Below are positions 19,216 to 28,342 of a stretch of 64,000 nucleotides of DNA, one piece after another. Under the pieces are notes generated by a model. That model did not search any database, was not told the DNA's origin, and saw only the letters and a program-made list of their open reading frames with translations. This DNA is from Desulfosporosinus acidiphilus SJ4 (GTDB lineage: Bacteria; Bacillota; Desulfitobacteriia; Desulfitobacteriales; Desulfitobacteriaceae): contig NC_018068.1 in assembly GCF_000255115.2 (NCBI RefSeq), forward strand, positions 3,009,977 through 3,073,976. The letters run 5' to 3'. How positions within the stretch are numbered: the first letter of the stretch is position 1; each line of letters opens with the position of its first letter. A program made the position numbers and the translations under genes.

Positions 19216-20382
19216 ATGCCTACCAGAAGAAGTTTTCTCAAAGTCCTTTTAGCTGCAAGCTCTGGTTGGTACTTATCAGGCTTGTTGCCGCTGACGAATG
19301 AGACTGCAAAAGCAATTCCAATACCCCAAACTGCTCAATTAGGCGCCGGCTCCCTTGTCAACACATCACAATCTAAACCTCTTCAGAGTAAATTAAACGG
19401 CCCAAAACCCTTATTTAATGCCTTAAGTCACTTAAGTACCCCCACTTACGATCGTTCAGATCAGTCTGTTCACCCTAGTGTCATTGATTTGAAAACCGAA
19501 TACGGCGTTAACAGTTGGGGAGGATTCCGATATTGGATGGCTCTTACACCTTACCCAAACTTCAATAGTGCTTTTGAAAATCCAAGCATATTAGCGAGCA
19601 ATGATGGAATAAGATGGATTGCCCCTCCCGGTATTATTAATCCTTTAGCACCAAAACCAACCGGCCACGTCCTAGATAGTTATAATTCTGATCCAGAATT
19701 AGTCTTTGACCCGGATCAAAACATCCTAATCTTGTACTGGCGTGAATATCGAGGGAATGTTTTCGAAAAAATATGGGCCAAAAAAATAACATCAAATTAT
19801 CAGCAAAGCGACAAATTTCTATGCTTAGAAAAAATATGGGACTTCAAAAAGACTGGATTAATTTTATCTCCGACGGTCTGGCGTAAAAATTCGAAAGAAT
19901 GGTTTATGTGGACTTGTGACGGGAGAATGACCATAGATTTATACACCTCCCCGGATGGTATGACCTGGAGCTCACCTCAGCCTTGCAGTAGCCCCTGGGA
20001 AACTTGGAACGGCGGCTATGTTCCCTGGCATGTTGCCGTAAAACCAAATTACCCTGAACAAACTATTGAATTTCTAATTGTCGGTTGGCCAAAACAAAAA
20101 ACAATTAATAATTGCCAATTGCTGTATGCAATCGCACCCATGAAAGAACCTAAAGAACTAAGTATGCCATTAATGAGTCCGGTATTGGAAGCTGGCAGCA
20201 AAAGTCGCTGGGATGACGGGTATATCTATCGAAGCAGTTTTGTTCGGGAACACGGAAATAACCCTAAATTTCGGGTCTGGTACTCCGCTTGCTCGAAAGC
20301 AAAAGCATGGCATATTGGGTATACCGAAGGTACTTTAGACCCTTTACTATCTAATGGCGTAAAAAGCTCAGATACCATATGA
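19216..20382 (+). CDS. Tat-type secreted protein, possible glycosidase-like propeller
   Basis: A 388-residue exported protein. The N-terminus TRRSFLKVLLAASS fits a twin-arginine signal (RRxFLK followed by a hydrophobic core). The mature part is rich in Trp, Tyr, Pro and Asp, with repeats of the SNDGIRWIAP and SPDGMTWSSP type, each resembling a bladed sialidase/GH43-like beta-propeller strand, and the SDPELVFDPDQN segment. I cannot assign an enzyme class. ATG start with AAGGGAG upstream. No partner genes; a tatAC locus is not in the window. Confidence 0.65.
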   Translation: MPTRRSFLKVLLAASSGWYLSGLLPLTNETAKAIPIPQTAQLGAGSLVNTSQSKPLQSKLNGPKPLFNALSHLSTPTYDRSDQSVHPSVIDLKTEYGVNSWGGFRYWMALTPYPNFNSAFENPSILASNDGIRWIAPPGIINPLAPKPTGHVLDSYNSDPELVFDPDQNILILYWREYRGNVFEKIWAKKITSNYQQSDKFLCLEKIWDFKKTGLILSPTVWRKNSKEWFMWTCDGRMTIDLYTSPDGMTWSSPQPCSSPWETWNGGYVPWHVAVKPNYPEQTIEFLIVGWPKQKTINNCQLLYAIAPMKEPKELSMPLMSPVLEAGSKSRWDDGYIYRSSFVREHGNNPKFRVWYSACSKAKAWHIGYTEGTLDPLLSNGVKSSDTI

Positions 20383-20515
20383 ATTCCGCACCAAGAGATG
20401 CTAAAACTTAGGGAATTTTGCCATAAAAGGGGACTGTGCCAAAACTTGATGGCCCACGCATTGCATCCCCTCTTTTGCTTCACTAATCACTAAAAGAAAG
20501 GCGTTCGGACGGCAA

Positions 20516-21007
20516 TCATCTCTTCATATCCTTGACATCCATTGAAACAACATAAGCTGATGAATCAAACTCTTCAATTAACATCGTCAATTCTCTAAAC
20601 CGCTTCTTCTTAACAATAATTATCAGTTGTGACTTTTCTGCGCCGTTCATTCCATATCCTTTAGCCGTTGTTACTGCGAACCCTTGCTCTCGAAGTGTAT
20701 CCGCCAAGTTCCACTCGTCACGATTGGTCACTACTAAAACATAAACACTGTCTCTCGAAAGCTTGTCATCAATTAACATACCCACATAATTACCTGCTGC
20801 GTATCCGCAGGCATAGAAGAGCAGCACTACCGGATGCATCACGTATTTAAACGCTTGAGATGCCCCTAAGGTATAAACAATAATTTCAATGAAGGCAATC
20901 AATGAAACAATAAATTTCTTTCCTCTGATCATTGACTTAAGCCGGAGAGTGTCCAAAGAAACGTCTATAATCCTGGCAAAAAATATTAAAACACCCAATA
21001 TTATCAA
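20516..21007 (-). CDS. UPF0316 / DUF2179 membrane protein (YebE-like)
   Basis: A 163-residue protein with three N-terminal membrane helices, conserved FFARIIDVSLDTLRLKSMIRG, then a soluble alpha/beta domain (DUF2179) from about residue 90. This is the normal length and order of the UPF0316 family, whose function is not established; the C-terminal domain resembles small-ligand or regulatory domains of YitT-like proteins. Start is TTG with AAGGGAGGT upstream. Monocistronic. Confidence 0.85.
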   Translation of the reverse strand: MIILGVLIFFARIIDVSLDTLRLKSMIRGKKFIVSLIAFIEIIVYTLGASQAFKYVMHPVVLLFYACGYAAGNYVGMLIDDKLSRDSVYVLVVTNRDEWNLADTLREQGFAVTTAKGYGMNGAEKSQLIIIVKKKRFRELTMLIEEFDSSAYVVSMDVKDMKR

Positions 21008-21195
21008 AGCAATACCTCCCTTAAAAGGAATTCAAGAACATTCTTACTGCCATAACACAAATTAAGATATTTGCCATGTTTAGTACATAACGATTGAATC
21101 CGACAAATATTTGATTCAAGGATATCCAGATCAACTAAAATTGACGGCGTTGACAATAACAATAAAGGCCACAGCCTATAATTATAGGTGTGGCT

Positions 21196-21603
21196 CTAAC
21201 CTGAGGCAGAACTGCGCATTCCTCTCTTTTTTTCAAACTCGGCCCATCGTTCTTCCATTGACATTGCTCGAGTCTTCTTGCCTTTCGGAGAATTAACTGC
21301 CTCCGCTTTTAGAGGCCCATTGAGTTCATTTACAGTATTCTCTAAAGTGTGACTTGGAACTTGAGTATCTCCTTTTGTTCCTTCGATGGATTGTTCTATT
21401 TCCGCCACGACGCGTGCAATTCGGGCACTCGTTTCTCTCACCCGTTCATCAATGATGCTTTCTTTTCTAACAGTACTAAGAATTTTCTTTTGTAATAAAA
21501 CAATCACTAATATTAGTACTAAAATGGACAGAACTTCGAGTAGTTCAAATAAATTAACCTGAAAACTAATCCTTTGACAAGATTCAAAAATTTGAGCAAC
21601 CAT
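21196..21603 (-). CDS. Hypothetical single-pass membrane protein
   Basis: A 135-residue protein with one membrane helix (about residues 24-40) and a charged cytoplasmic or external tail with coiled-coil tendency (VRETSARIARVVAEIEQSIEG) and a basic C-terminus with ERWAEFEKKRG. ATG start; GAGGTGG is somewhat far upstream. No family recognised. Confidence 0.55.
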   Translation of the reverse strand: MVAQIFESCQRISFQVNLFELLEVLSILVLILVIVLLQKKILSTVRKESIIDERVRETSARIARVVAEIEQSIEGTKGDTQVPSHTLENTVNELNGPLKAEAVNSPKGKKTRAMSMEERWAEFEKKRGMRSSASG

Positions 21604-21763
21604 ATTAATTTAGTCCACCTCAATCCTAATATAAATCTTTGAATAATAATATTACCTAATTCACTGAAAGATTATTTCCTCTTATTTTCTATGAATCATT
21701 AATAATTACCTTCCAATATATTGTAATATTTTGTAAGATTATTTCCATTTATAGGTAACAAAT

Positions 21764-21802
21764 AGAGCTCCCTAGATTTATATCCTTAAGCTATGGAGCT
21801 CT
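21764..21802 (-). terminator. Terminator after the Cys-rich small gene
   Basis: AGAGCTCC pairs with GGAGCTCT across a 23-base loop, about 100 bases past the stop of the Cys-rich gene. The following T-tract on minus (CTATTTGTT) is weak. Confidence 0.4.
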
Positions 21803-21899
21803 GTTCAGAACTCGCATTGACTAACCTTTCAACTTTATTATACTCACGGAATGTCACCGGAACCAAAGATGGCCGGAAGAGACCAAGTTCGCCAAAGGC

Positions 21900-22136
21900 T
21901 TAGCGTTTGAACGTGTATTTTAAACTCTTTTTCTTATATCGATTTCCAGAGCTCTTTTCTTCATTGTTAAGCAAAATATCATCAATTCCGATTTCCGCAT
22001 AATCCCCTTCAAGAGTGTTGATACAGCGGCAACAATTGTCACATAATTTGCTTGGGTCTAAATCACAAAGTTCGCATTCGCCACAATTTGAACAAGGACG
22101 ATTTTCTAAAATACAAGGTTCACCAATTTTTTTCAA
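21900..22136 (-). CDS. Cys-rich small protein, possible metal or Fe-S binder
   Basis: A 78-residue protein with nine cysteines in the first 40 residues, arranged as C, C-x2-C-x2-C-x2-C, C-x2-CC-x-C. The pattern suggests a zinc or iron-sulfur site. The C-terminus is basic and Cys-free. I place the start at TTG 22136 because AAAGGA lies 9 bases upstream; a TTG at 22145 directly abuts that site. No family named. Similar short Cys-rich proteins occur in clostridia. Confidence 0.6.
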   Translation of the reverse strand: MKKIGEPCILENRPCSNCGECELCDLDPSKLCDNCCRCINTLEGDYAEIGIDDILLNNEEKSSGNRYKKKSLKYTFKR

Positions 22137-22409
22137 GCCTATCAATCCTTTTGATAATATAGTTTAGTACTGTTTTCCCAGTTACAAGCTAAACAATTTC
22201 TTTATTATTTACTTGCTTCCAAATCACTCTGACTTTCTTATTTCTCTTCTCTATCTTTCTTGATCTTTTTCTTTATTAAATTGTAAGACTCCCACTTAGA
22301 CAAGTGAGAGTGGTTCCCATATCATGCTTCAGTGGGGGTAAAGTTCCCGCTTATTTCATAGTTCATTATTATTTATATCATAACACAAAATTGCTAATCT
22401 AGACTCTGA

Positions 22410-23381
22410 TTAAAAAAGTCCCGGGCTAAAAAAGAAATCTCTTTGATCATTGGAAAGGTTACGAATCGCAGCGTTTATTCGTTGATCAGCCCAACCCTCA
22501 TCCAATAATTTTATGCTATCGCTGTAACGCTGCTTACTGCCTAATAGTATGAGCAAAAGCTCCCCATCCGGTCTGCAGACATAGGAAATGAGACATTGAC
22601 CGGCTTCTGTTGTAGTCCCTGTTTTAAGACCTTGATCACCGGGGTAAACGCCCAAAAGACTGTTAGTATTTTTAAGCAGCGCTGAATGGTTCTGACCTTT
22701 TGAATCCCTCCAGCGGACGGCAGCACTTGTTTCCTTAACAAATTTCATGAGATTAGCCTGTTTTAAAAAGGCACCTGCAATTTTGCTGAGATCTTCAGCA
22801 GTGGTATAGTGACCTGGCTCAGGCAATCCATGAGGATTTCGGAAATTGCTATTCAAACATCCTAAGGATAGGGCATAGTTATTCATTTCTACGGCAAAGG
22901 CTGGAATAGAACCGCTTACTTTTACTGCAATGGCAGCGGCTGCGTCATTGGCACTTTGAACATAGAGTGCTGTTAAGAGATCATGAACTGAAATTTCGTC
23001 CCCTGGTTTTAGGCCTAACCGAGAGCCTTCAACTTCCACTTCCCGGCCAACCCGAACTAACTCAGTTTCCTTAAGATCCTTAACAGCAATTAATCCGGTA
23101 AGGAGTTTTGTAGTGCTTGCGGGAGCACGCTTAATGTCACCTTGGTACTCGTTTAGTATCTGCTTATTTTGAGGATTTAAAAGAACATAACTCGAATCTT
23201 TCGTTATGAGTTCCGGAGATGATGTATTAACAACGGAGCTTTGCCCTTTAATTTCAGAGTCTGCTAATAAGTTGTTGTTTTCTTTAACGAAGTTTGCTGT
23301 TGAATACGGAAAACAGCTTAAAAACACTCCGGATATTAGGAATAGCATGACCCAGAGTATACTTTTTATTTTATTAGACAT
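22410..23381 (-). CDS. D-alanyl-D-alanine carboxypeptidase (S11, short form)
   Basis: Penicillin-binding D,D-carboxypeptidase acting on peptidoglycan outside the membrane. A signal peptide or anchor is followed by the S11 catalytic motifs: PASTTKLL (Ser89, Lys92), SAND (143-146) and KTGTT. At 323 residues it lacks the C-terminal PBP5 domain found in the second S11 protein of this window (48035-49303). It lies 48 bases downstream of the M23 peptidase gene on the same strand, so both may be co-transcribed from the lexA-divergent promoter. Confidence 0.88.
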   Translation of the reverse strand: MSNKIKSILWVMLFLISGVFLSCFPYSTANFVKENNNLLADSEIKGQSSVVNTSSPELITKDSSYVLLNPQNKQILNEYQGDIKRAPASTTKLLTGLIAVKDLKETELVRVGREVEVEGSRLGLKPGDEISVHDLLTALYVQSANDAAAAIAVKVSGSIPAFAVEMNNYALSLGCLNSNFRNPHGLPEPGHYTTAEDLSKIAGAFLKQANLMKFVKETSAAVRWRDSKGQNHSALLKNTNSLLGVYPGDQGLKTGTTTEAGQCLISYVCRPDGELLLILLGSKQRYSDSIKLLDEGWADQRINAAIRNLSNDQRDFFFSPGLF

Positions 23382-23429
23382 TTAGAAAAGTCCCCTTTGT
23401 TCAAACGTAAAACTATGTACATTTTCAGA

Positions 23430-24233
23430 TTAATTTCCTTGTTTATCCCAATATTGCCATACAACTAAAAAAGGATAAGGATTAAGCCACTGGCCATTTG
23501 GAAGTTCAATTCCCAAATGAAGATGATCCGGAGTTGTCAATGCATCTCCAGTATGCCCCATCCTTCCAATGTCTTCGCCTTTTTCGATGTGTTTTCCTTT
23601 TACTAGTTTGGGAGATATGACTTGTAAATGAGCGTAATAATAATAATTTCCGTCATCACCCCGTACGCCCACACGTTCTCCTCCCAAACGATTCCATCCT
23701 AACTGTTCTACCCTTCCTTGGCAAATATTAATAATTGGGGTACCCTCCGGAGAAAAAAGATCTGTCCCTTCATGAGTACGTTTGCCTCCTTCTCGGTCTG
23801 ATCCGAAACTATCTTCATACCATGTTTTTCCGACAACGGGGAACTTATACCTGCCAGGTGTAAAAAATTGATATCGGAGTAATATCTTACGATGTCTGGT
23901 AACTGTCTTTACAGTCTGAGAAGGAATAGTTCCCCAATTTAAATTGACAAAAGCAACGCTATTCTGCAGCTGTTCGATTAATGGCCGAGCAATATCTTCG
24001 GTAAGAGTAGAACGGATCGCCAGAAGATCCTCCCAAGAAACCGTTTTTTTTGCCTGATATTCTTGGGAACATTGTATTACGAGAGACGGAGAAATTGAAC
24101 GTAAGTAAGGATAAATGTCTTTGTCCTGGCTGGGTGGCCGATGGAGTATGTTCCAAAGAACCAGGGCCACCATCATCAGAACTATGATCTGAGATATAAT
24201 AACCATTAAATTGGACTGAACTTTTGTTTCCAT
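23430..24233 (-). CDS. Membrane-anchored M23 peptidase divergent from lexA
   Basis: A 267-residue LytM-type peptidoglycan endopeptidase. An N-terminal membrane helix (residues about 8-28) is followed by a 110-residue linker and the M23 domain with HEGTD (zinc His and Asp), YYYYAHL, and DHLHLGIEL (HxH), so the active site looks complete. ATG start with AAGGAGATAAG upstream. It is divergent from lexA with only 116 bases between starts, and an SOS box lies inside that space. In B. subtilis the gene divergent from lexA is the SOS division inhibitor yneA; this peptidase occupies the same position. SOS control is an inference. Confidence 0.88.
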   Translation of the reverse strand: METKVQSNLMVIISQIIVLMMVALVLWNILHRPPSQDKDIYPYLRSISPSLVIQCSQEYQAKKTVSWEDLLAIRSTLTEDIARPLIEQLQNSVAFVNLNWGTIPSQTVKTVTRHRKILLRYQFFTPGRYKFPVVGKTWYEDSFGSDREGGKRTHEGTDLFSPEGTPIINICQGRVEQLGWNRLGGERVGVRGDDGNYYYYAHLQVISPKLVKGKHIEKGEDIGRMGHTGDALTTPDHLHLGIELPNGQWLNPYPFLVVWQYWDKQGN

Positions 24234-24281
24234 ATACTTATCTCCTTGCTCCTAGGCATTTTACTTACCGTAATAATTTCA

Positions 24282-24295
24282 CGAACGTTTGTTTG
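24282..24295. promoter_or_regulatory. LexA (SOS) box
   Basis: CGAACGTTTGTTTG matches the Gram-positive SOS box CGAACRNRYGTTYC at 12 of 14 positions. It overlaps the -35 hexamer of the lexA promoter and lies 48 bases upstream of the M23 peptidase ATG, so it can act on both. Confidence 0.75.
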
Positions 24296-24321
24296 CACTT
24301 CGGTTTAAGAAATGGTAAAAT
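24293..24321 (+). promoter_or_regulatory. lexA promoter
   Basis: TTGCAC, 17 bases, TAAAAT, immediately upstream of lexA. The -35 overlaps the SOS box by three bases, the arrangement expected for autorepression. Confidence 0.6.
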
Positions 24322-24349
24322 ATACTTGAATTTAAAGGGGGGTGAAAGT

Positions 24350-24967
24350 ATGTACCCAGATTTATCTGAACGTCAGACTAGAATTTTAGATTTTATCAAA
24401 CAGGAAATCCATAAAAAGGGATATCCCCCTTCAGTTAGAGAAATTGGCGAAGCAGTTGGCTTATTATCTAGTTCTACAGTTCACGGGCATCTTCAAACTC
24501 TTGAAGATAAAGGATATATTCGGAGAGACCCTACAAAGCCAAGGGCCATTGAGATTTTAGACGGGTCTAGTGACACTCTTGATTCCAGAAAAGTTGTTCA
24601 TATTCCAATTATCGGTCGTGTGACAGCAGGTCAACCTATTTTGGCTGTGGAAAACATGGAAGGAACGTTTCCTCTTCCTGCAGATCTGGTCCGTCAAGAC
24701 AATGTATTTATGCTGCGGGTGCAGGGAGACAGCATGATCGAGGCCGGAATCTTAGATGGCGACTTAATTATTGTTCATCAACAAAATGAAGCTCGCAATG
24801 GGGAGATCGTCGTCGCGTTAATCGGGGACGAAGCAACAGTAAAACGATTTTTCAAAGAAAGAACTCTCATTCGACTTCAGCCTGAAAATTCAGCCATGGA
24901 ACCTATCTATTCTCAAGATGTTTCGATCCTAGGAAAAGTCATGGGTGTTTTCCGTACTCTTCATTAA
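24350..24967 (+). CDS. lexA: LexA repressor
   Basis: SOS repressor and self-cleaving serine peptidase, 205 residues. The N-terminal winged helix has [12 protein letters not shown] and [13 protein letters not shown]; the self-cleavage site is VTAGQP (Ala93-Gly94); catalytic Ser128 is in QGDSM and Lys165 in ATVKRFF. I start at 24350, preceded by GGGGGGTGAAAGT; an in-frame ATG upstream at 24224 would add 42 unlikely residues across its own promoter. Controlled by the SOS box at 24282-24295. Confidence 0.95.
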   Translation: MYPDLSERQTRILDFIKQEIHKKGYPPSVREIGEAVGLLSSSTVHGHLQTLEDKGYIRRDPTKPRAIEILDGSSDTLDSRKVVHIPIIGRVTAGQPILAVENMEGTFPLPADLVRQDNVFMLRVQGDSMIEAGILDGDLIIVHQQNEARNGEIVVALIGDEATVKRFFKERTLIRLQPENSAMEPIYSQDVSILGKVMGVFRTLH

Positions 24968-25190
24968 TCTTAAACTAAACTCTCTTCTTAAGATATGCAT
25001 CTTCAGTAATACTTAGGTCAGCCTTCTCACAAACTTGAATGATTGCTCTGATAGTTTAGGAAAACTCGTCAGCCGACGTCTACCGAGCTGCGTTTAACAA
25101 TAATACAATGCATATTTATTCTTTCTGACGAATTAAAGAAAACTTAGCTGGCGCTAAGCCTCTGGCGAAAGCGGCAGGTTAGTTGCACTG
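24968..25190. other. Intergenic stretch between lexA and the IS element
   Basis: No gene seen. The stretch has no obvious terminator for lexA, so transcription may run on into the element. Confidence 0.35.
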
Positions 25191-25239
25191 ATATGAACGA
25201 GACTGTCAACTAGCCCCGTCTTCTTTTTTAAAATTTTAT

Positions 25240-25440
25240 TGGTAAAACCTTATTTTGGGCACATTTTGGTAACACTATAGGTAGCTCTTGCCAATCTTAG
25301 AGGATAGGGCAATGCTGGAGAGCAACCTGAGCGCTAGATTGGTTTCTGCTGCAATGAGGAATTGGGAACAAATTGTTCCCTTCCTTTTTAAATTGCAGGA
25401 GAATTTAAAGCGTTAAACTCTTGGGGCGAAGCCCCAACAT
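25240..25440 (-). ncRNA. Candidate IS1111 guide RNA region
   Basis: The noncoding end downstream of the recombinase contains hairpins GGGAACA/TGTTCCC (25364-25380), TTGGGGC/GCCCCAA (25421-25437), and GCTCT/AGAGC with an inner TGCC/GGCA (about 25282-25323). By analogy with IS1111 elements this is where a seekRNA would be encoded. Limits and strand are inferred, not shown. Confidence 0.3.
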
Positions 25441-25707
25441 TCTTTTCTGCTGATTTAAAAACACGGCACGAAGGCAAACGATTTACATCGACGATGAGCA
25501 GTCTGATATTCGTGGATTTTCACATTTTATCGCTTCGTCTGGGGAGCTGCCACGAACTTATGGCGTGCGTTCAGTTTGTATAACAAACCTAGCAACAAGT
25601 GCAACTCGTGGATTCTCCTTTACGGACTTTTCCTTTTGCCTACGTGCCCTACTTTTAATTCGCACCTCTTATAATCCAAATTCTTTAATAATCATCCTTC
25701 ACCAAAT

Positions 25708-26817
25708 TTAGGATGCTTTTTTCACCTCACATGCTATCGCCCAAACAAAACCCGCTAATTCTCTTGCAACGGCTGCAATTACTTTCCCACTTGGTTTTCC
25801 TCGCCCCATTAATCGTTTATATTTCCGATGTAACCGGTCTTGGGCCTTCCATGCAATCATTGTGATCTCTGGCGGTTTCCCTTGCTGCCTTTTACGAATC
25901 TCCCCCTTTATCGCAGGTGTATAACGATAGCTCCAGGCGGCTTCAATCAATATACGTCGTACATGAGCATTTCCCGTTTTGGTCATCTTTCCCTGATGAC
26001 GTGTTTCTCCCGTCGAGCGCTCGCTTGGAACCAACCCAGTATAAGACATTATTCGTCGGGCACTGCCAAACCGTGTAAACGATCCAATCTCAGCAACTAA
26101 ACTGGTCGCTGATAGCTCTGCCACACCTCGCAGGGTTTGCAGCGCTTGAATCATCGGGGCATGAACACTATCTGTCGCCTGGTCATGAATTTCTGCTTCA
26201 AGCCGTTTTATGCGCTGTTCAATCTCGTCTAAATGGTGAAGGTACTCTTGAAATACTGTACTCTGTGCAGCACGGCTGAACTTCAGAAGGGTCCAGCCCA
26301 ATCCCGGTTAACCTGCTGTCCACTTTTTTATGCCTGCCGGAGGATTTAAGTCATATCGCAATAAGAATTTCGTTAATCGATGCCTTGCTCGAAGCTGATC
26401 CTCTTTTGAATCCTCTCGAGCACGAACTAAATCTCGCAAAGTTTCATCATCCTCAGTAGGAACATAAATGGGGGTTAATTCTCCAGCACGAAATAATTGA
26501 GATAAGCGAATAGCATCACGACGATCGGTTTTTACACGTTCTCCAGGTTTTGTGGGAATCAAAGAAGGAGCTACAACGCTACATTCGATGCCCAGACTAA
26601 GCAATAATCTATAAAGTGGATACCCCGTAGGGCCAGCTTCATAGCAAACTTTGAGTTGTCCCGGTGTTCCTAACTGTTTCATTAACTTTCTAATCGATTC
26701 AGAGTTATTTTGGCAAACACCCCAGTAGCGTGGGGCTTCTCTGCCCTCATCGGCAATTGCAACTGCTATTTTTTCTTTGGATACGTCTAAACCTACGTAT
26801 TTTGTGTTATCCTTCAT
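25708..26817 (-). pseudogene. IS110-family recombinase broken by in-frame TAA
   Basis: DEDD-type recombinase in two same-frame halves. The N-terminal half (26817 to 26308) carries GLDVSKEKIAVAI, YEAGPTGYPLYRLL and KTDRRDAIRLSQLFRAGEL, the RuvC-like DEDD acidic residues. The C-terminal half (to 25708) has LVAEIGSFTRFGSARRIMSYTGLVPSERSTGE and KTGNAHVRRILIEAAWSY, the transposase_20 region with the catalytic Ser. They are split by TAA at 26310-26308. Around it one alternate frame reads NRDWAGP, close to the expected RDWLDP, so several single-base insertions, or assembly errors, are more likely than a plain nonsense change. Probably inactive as one chain. Confidence 0.8.
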
Positions 26818-26847
26818 AGTAACGGCTCCTTTCGCATTTCAGCTCTG

Positions 26848-26883
26848 TTTTGGTAATCATTAACATGTATAGCATTACCAAAA
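26848..26883. repeat. Inverted repeat upstream of IS recombinase
   Basis: TTTTGGTAAT at 26848-26857 and ATTACCAAAA at 26874-26883 form a perfect 10-base dyad with a 16-base centre, 31 bases upstream of the recombinase ATG. It may be an operator or part of the IS end structure. Confidence 0.45.
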
Positions 26884-27012
26884 ATAACCTGTGTGCTGCG
26901 AATTGGGGCCGTCTCGTTCATGATAACTTATGCTAGAGGACGAAGACACTGTCTTCGCACGTATAAACTCTTCTTGCAGTATTTAACCGAAGGTTATACT
27001 TTCTGATAGTGC

Positions 27013-27062
27013 AAAAAAGGGGATGGAACAAACGTCTAATCGTTTGCTCCATCCCTTTTTTC
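27013..27062 (-). terminator. Terminator after ddl
   Basis: AAAAAAGGGGATGGA and CAAACG arms pair with CGTTTG and TCCATCCCTTTTTT, with T-runs on both strands, directly after the ddl stop. Confidence 0.85.
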
Positions 27063-27083
27063 TTTAGCATTAAAGGTAATTTA

Positions 27084-28187
27084 CTAATCCCTGGATATTC
27101 TGCTTTTTTGTTTTTCTTGATAACGTTCAAAACCTAAGTCGATCAAGTGATCAATCAGTTTCGAATAAGGAATACCCGTTGCCTCCCAAAGTTTCGGATA
27201 CATTGAAATTTCTGTAAAACCAGGCAAGGTATTAATTTCATTTAGAACAATCTCATTTTTTTCGGTGACGAAAAAATCCACTCGACTGAGCCCACTGGCA
27301 TCAACAGCCAGAAATGCTTCTCTAGCCATCTTCTGTAATTGATCTATAACAAATTGCGGAAGGGGCGCCGGAATTTTTAAACTTGAGCCTATATCCGAAT
27401 ATTTAGCTTCATAGGAATAAAACTCTTCGGCCGGCAAAATTTCCCCCGGTAATGAAGCCTTAGGTTGATCATTACCCAAAACCGCAACTTCTATTTCTCT
27501 GCCCACAATGTTTTCTTCGACAACAATTTTACGGTCATAGTCAGCGGCTAGTTTTAAGGCCTGAATTAATTCCGAGCGATCATGGGCTTTGGAAATCCCT
27601 ACGCTGGAACCTAAATTGGCAGGCTTCACAAAACAAGGATAGCCAATCTTAGCTTCAATGTCAGCCACCCAATTATCCGGATGATTAAAATAATCGGAAC
27701 GCAAAAGGGTAACAAATCGAGCTAAGGGCAATTTTTTGTCTAAAAAGGCTGCTTTCATACGATCTTTATCCATGCCAAGGGAAGACCCCAGAACTCCTGA
27801 GCCTGCGTAGGGAACATTGGCCATTTCTAAAAGTCCTTGCAGCGTTCCATCCTCTCCATAAGGACCGTGAAGCACTGGAAAGATCAAATCAAACTTACCG
27901 TCATTTGGCAAAGGGCGGCCATCTAAAGCGATAAAGCGCGGATTGGACGGATCAACCACCAAAGTCACTTGAGGGGCCTCCCCGGTCTCCGGAAATCCCT
28001 CCTTAAGTAAAGTTTGGGGAAGAAGACCCCAAAACCATTGGCCTTGCTTATTGATGCCAATAGTTTCAACGTCAAAGCGACTGCGATCAATAGCTTTAAA
28101 AATAGACTGGGCCGAATTCAGAGAGACTTCATGCTCTCCTGAACGCCCACCAAATAAAAGAATCACACGGATCTTGTGATTTTCCAC
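27084..28187 (-). CDS. ddl: D-alanine-D-alanine ligase
   Basis: ATP-dependent D-Ala-D-Ala ligase of peptidoglycan precursor synthesis, 367 residues. Motifs include LFGGRSGEHEVSLNSA at the N-terminus, PVLHGPYGEDGTLQGLLEM, GSSLGMDKDRMK, the ATP-grasp segment CFVKPANLGSSVGISK, and NEINTLPGFTEISMYPKLWEATGIPYSKLI. Start is GTG with GGTGGAGG upstream. Residue Tyr/Phe that separates D-Ala from D-lactate forms was not resolved by eye, so a vancomycin-type depsipeptide ligase is not excluded, but no van genes are nearby. Own terminator follows. Confidence 0.93.
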   Translation of the reverse strand: MENHKIRVILLFGGRSGEHEVSLNSAQSIFKAIDRSRFDVETIGINKQGQWFWGLLPQTLLKEGFPETGEAPQVTLVVDPSNPRFIALDGRPLPNDGKFDLIFPVLHGPYGEDGTLQGLLEMANVPYAGSGVLGSSLGMDKDRMKAAFLDKKLPLARFVTLLRSDYFNHPDNWVADIEAKIGYPCFVKPANLGSSVGISKAHDRSELIQALKLAADYDRKIVVEENIVGREIEVAVLGNDQPKASLPGEILPAEEFYSYEAKYSDIGSSLKIPAPLPQFVIDQLQKMAREAFLAVDASGLSRVDFFVTEKNEIVLNEINTLPGFTEISMYPKLWEATGIPYSKLIDHLIDLGFERYQEKQKSRISRD

Positions 28188-28310
28188 AAACCTCCACCCT
28201 CTCCTAAGTATTTATTGATACCATATGTCCCGGCAAATTATGTTATTAAAATAAAACTATTAAATTTACTATTAAATTGTAACGTCCTTTATAGTATATG
28301 ATAAAAATTT

Positions 28311-28342
28311 AAAAAAGCTCCCGCCTTATCGGGCAAGAGCTC
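28311..28342 (-). terminator. Terminator overlapping the end of lepB
   Basis: AGCTC and CCCG arms pair with CGGG and AGCT, followed by TTTTTT on minus. The last lepB codons lie within the hairpin. Confidence 0.75.

Larger units (their letters stand above)
25193..26921 (-). mobile_element. IS110-family element, IS1111-like, with interrupted recombinase
   Basis: The element is bounded by an 11-base perfect inverted repeat, ATGAACGAGAC at 25193-25203 and its complement at 26911-26921, consistent with the subterminal repeats of the IS1111 group. The recombinase is on the minus strand, with only about 95 noncoding bases before it but about 500 after it. That asymmetry (long 3' noncoding end) is the IS1111 layout, where the guide (seek/bridge) RNA is encoded downstream of the recombinase. 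Exact ends are a few bases uncertain because IS110 elements end outside the repeats. Confidence 0.65.

Noticed and set aside
24224-24349. N-terminal extension of LexA
   Set aside because: It would run through the SOS box and promoter, and the residues do not resemble any LexA.
26308-26310. Programmed readthrough or frameshift in the IS recombinase
   Set aside because: No slippery run or stimulatory structure was seen near the stop, and the distorted flanking codons suit mutation better.
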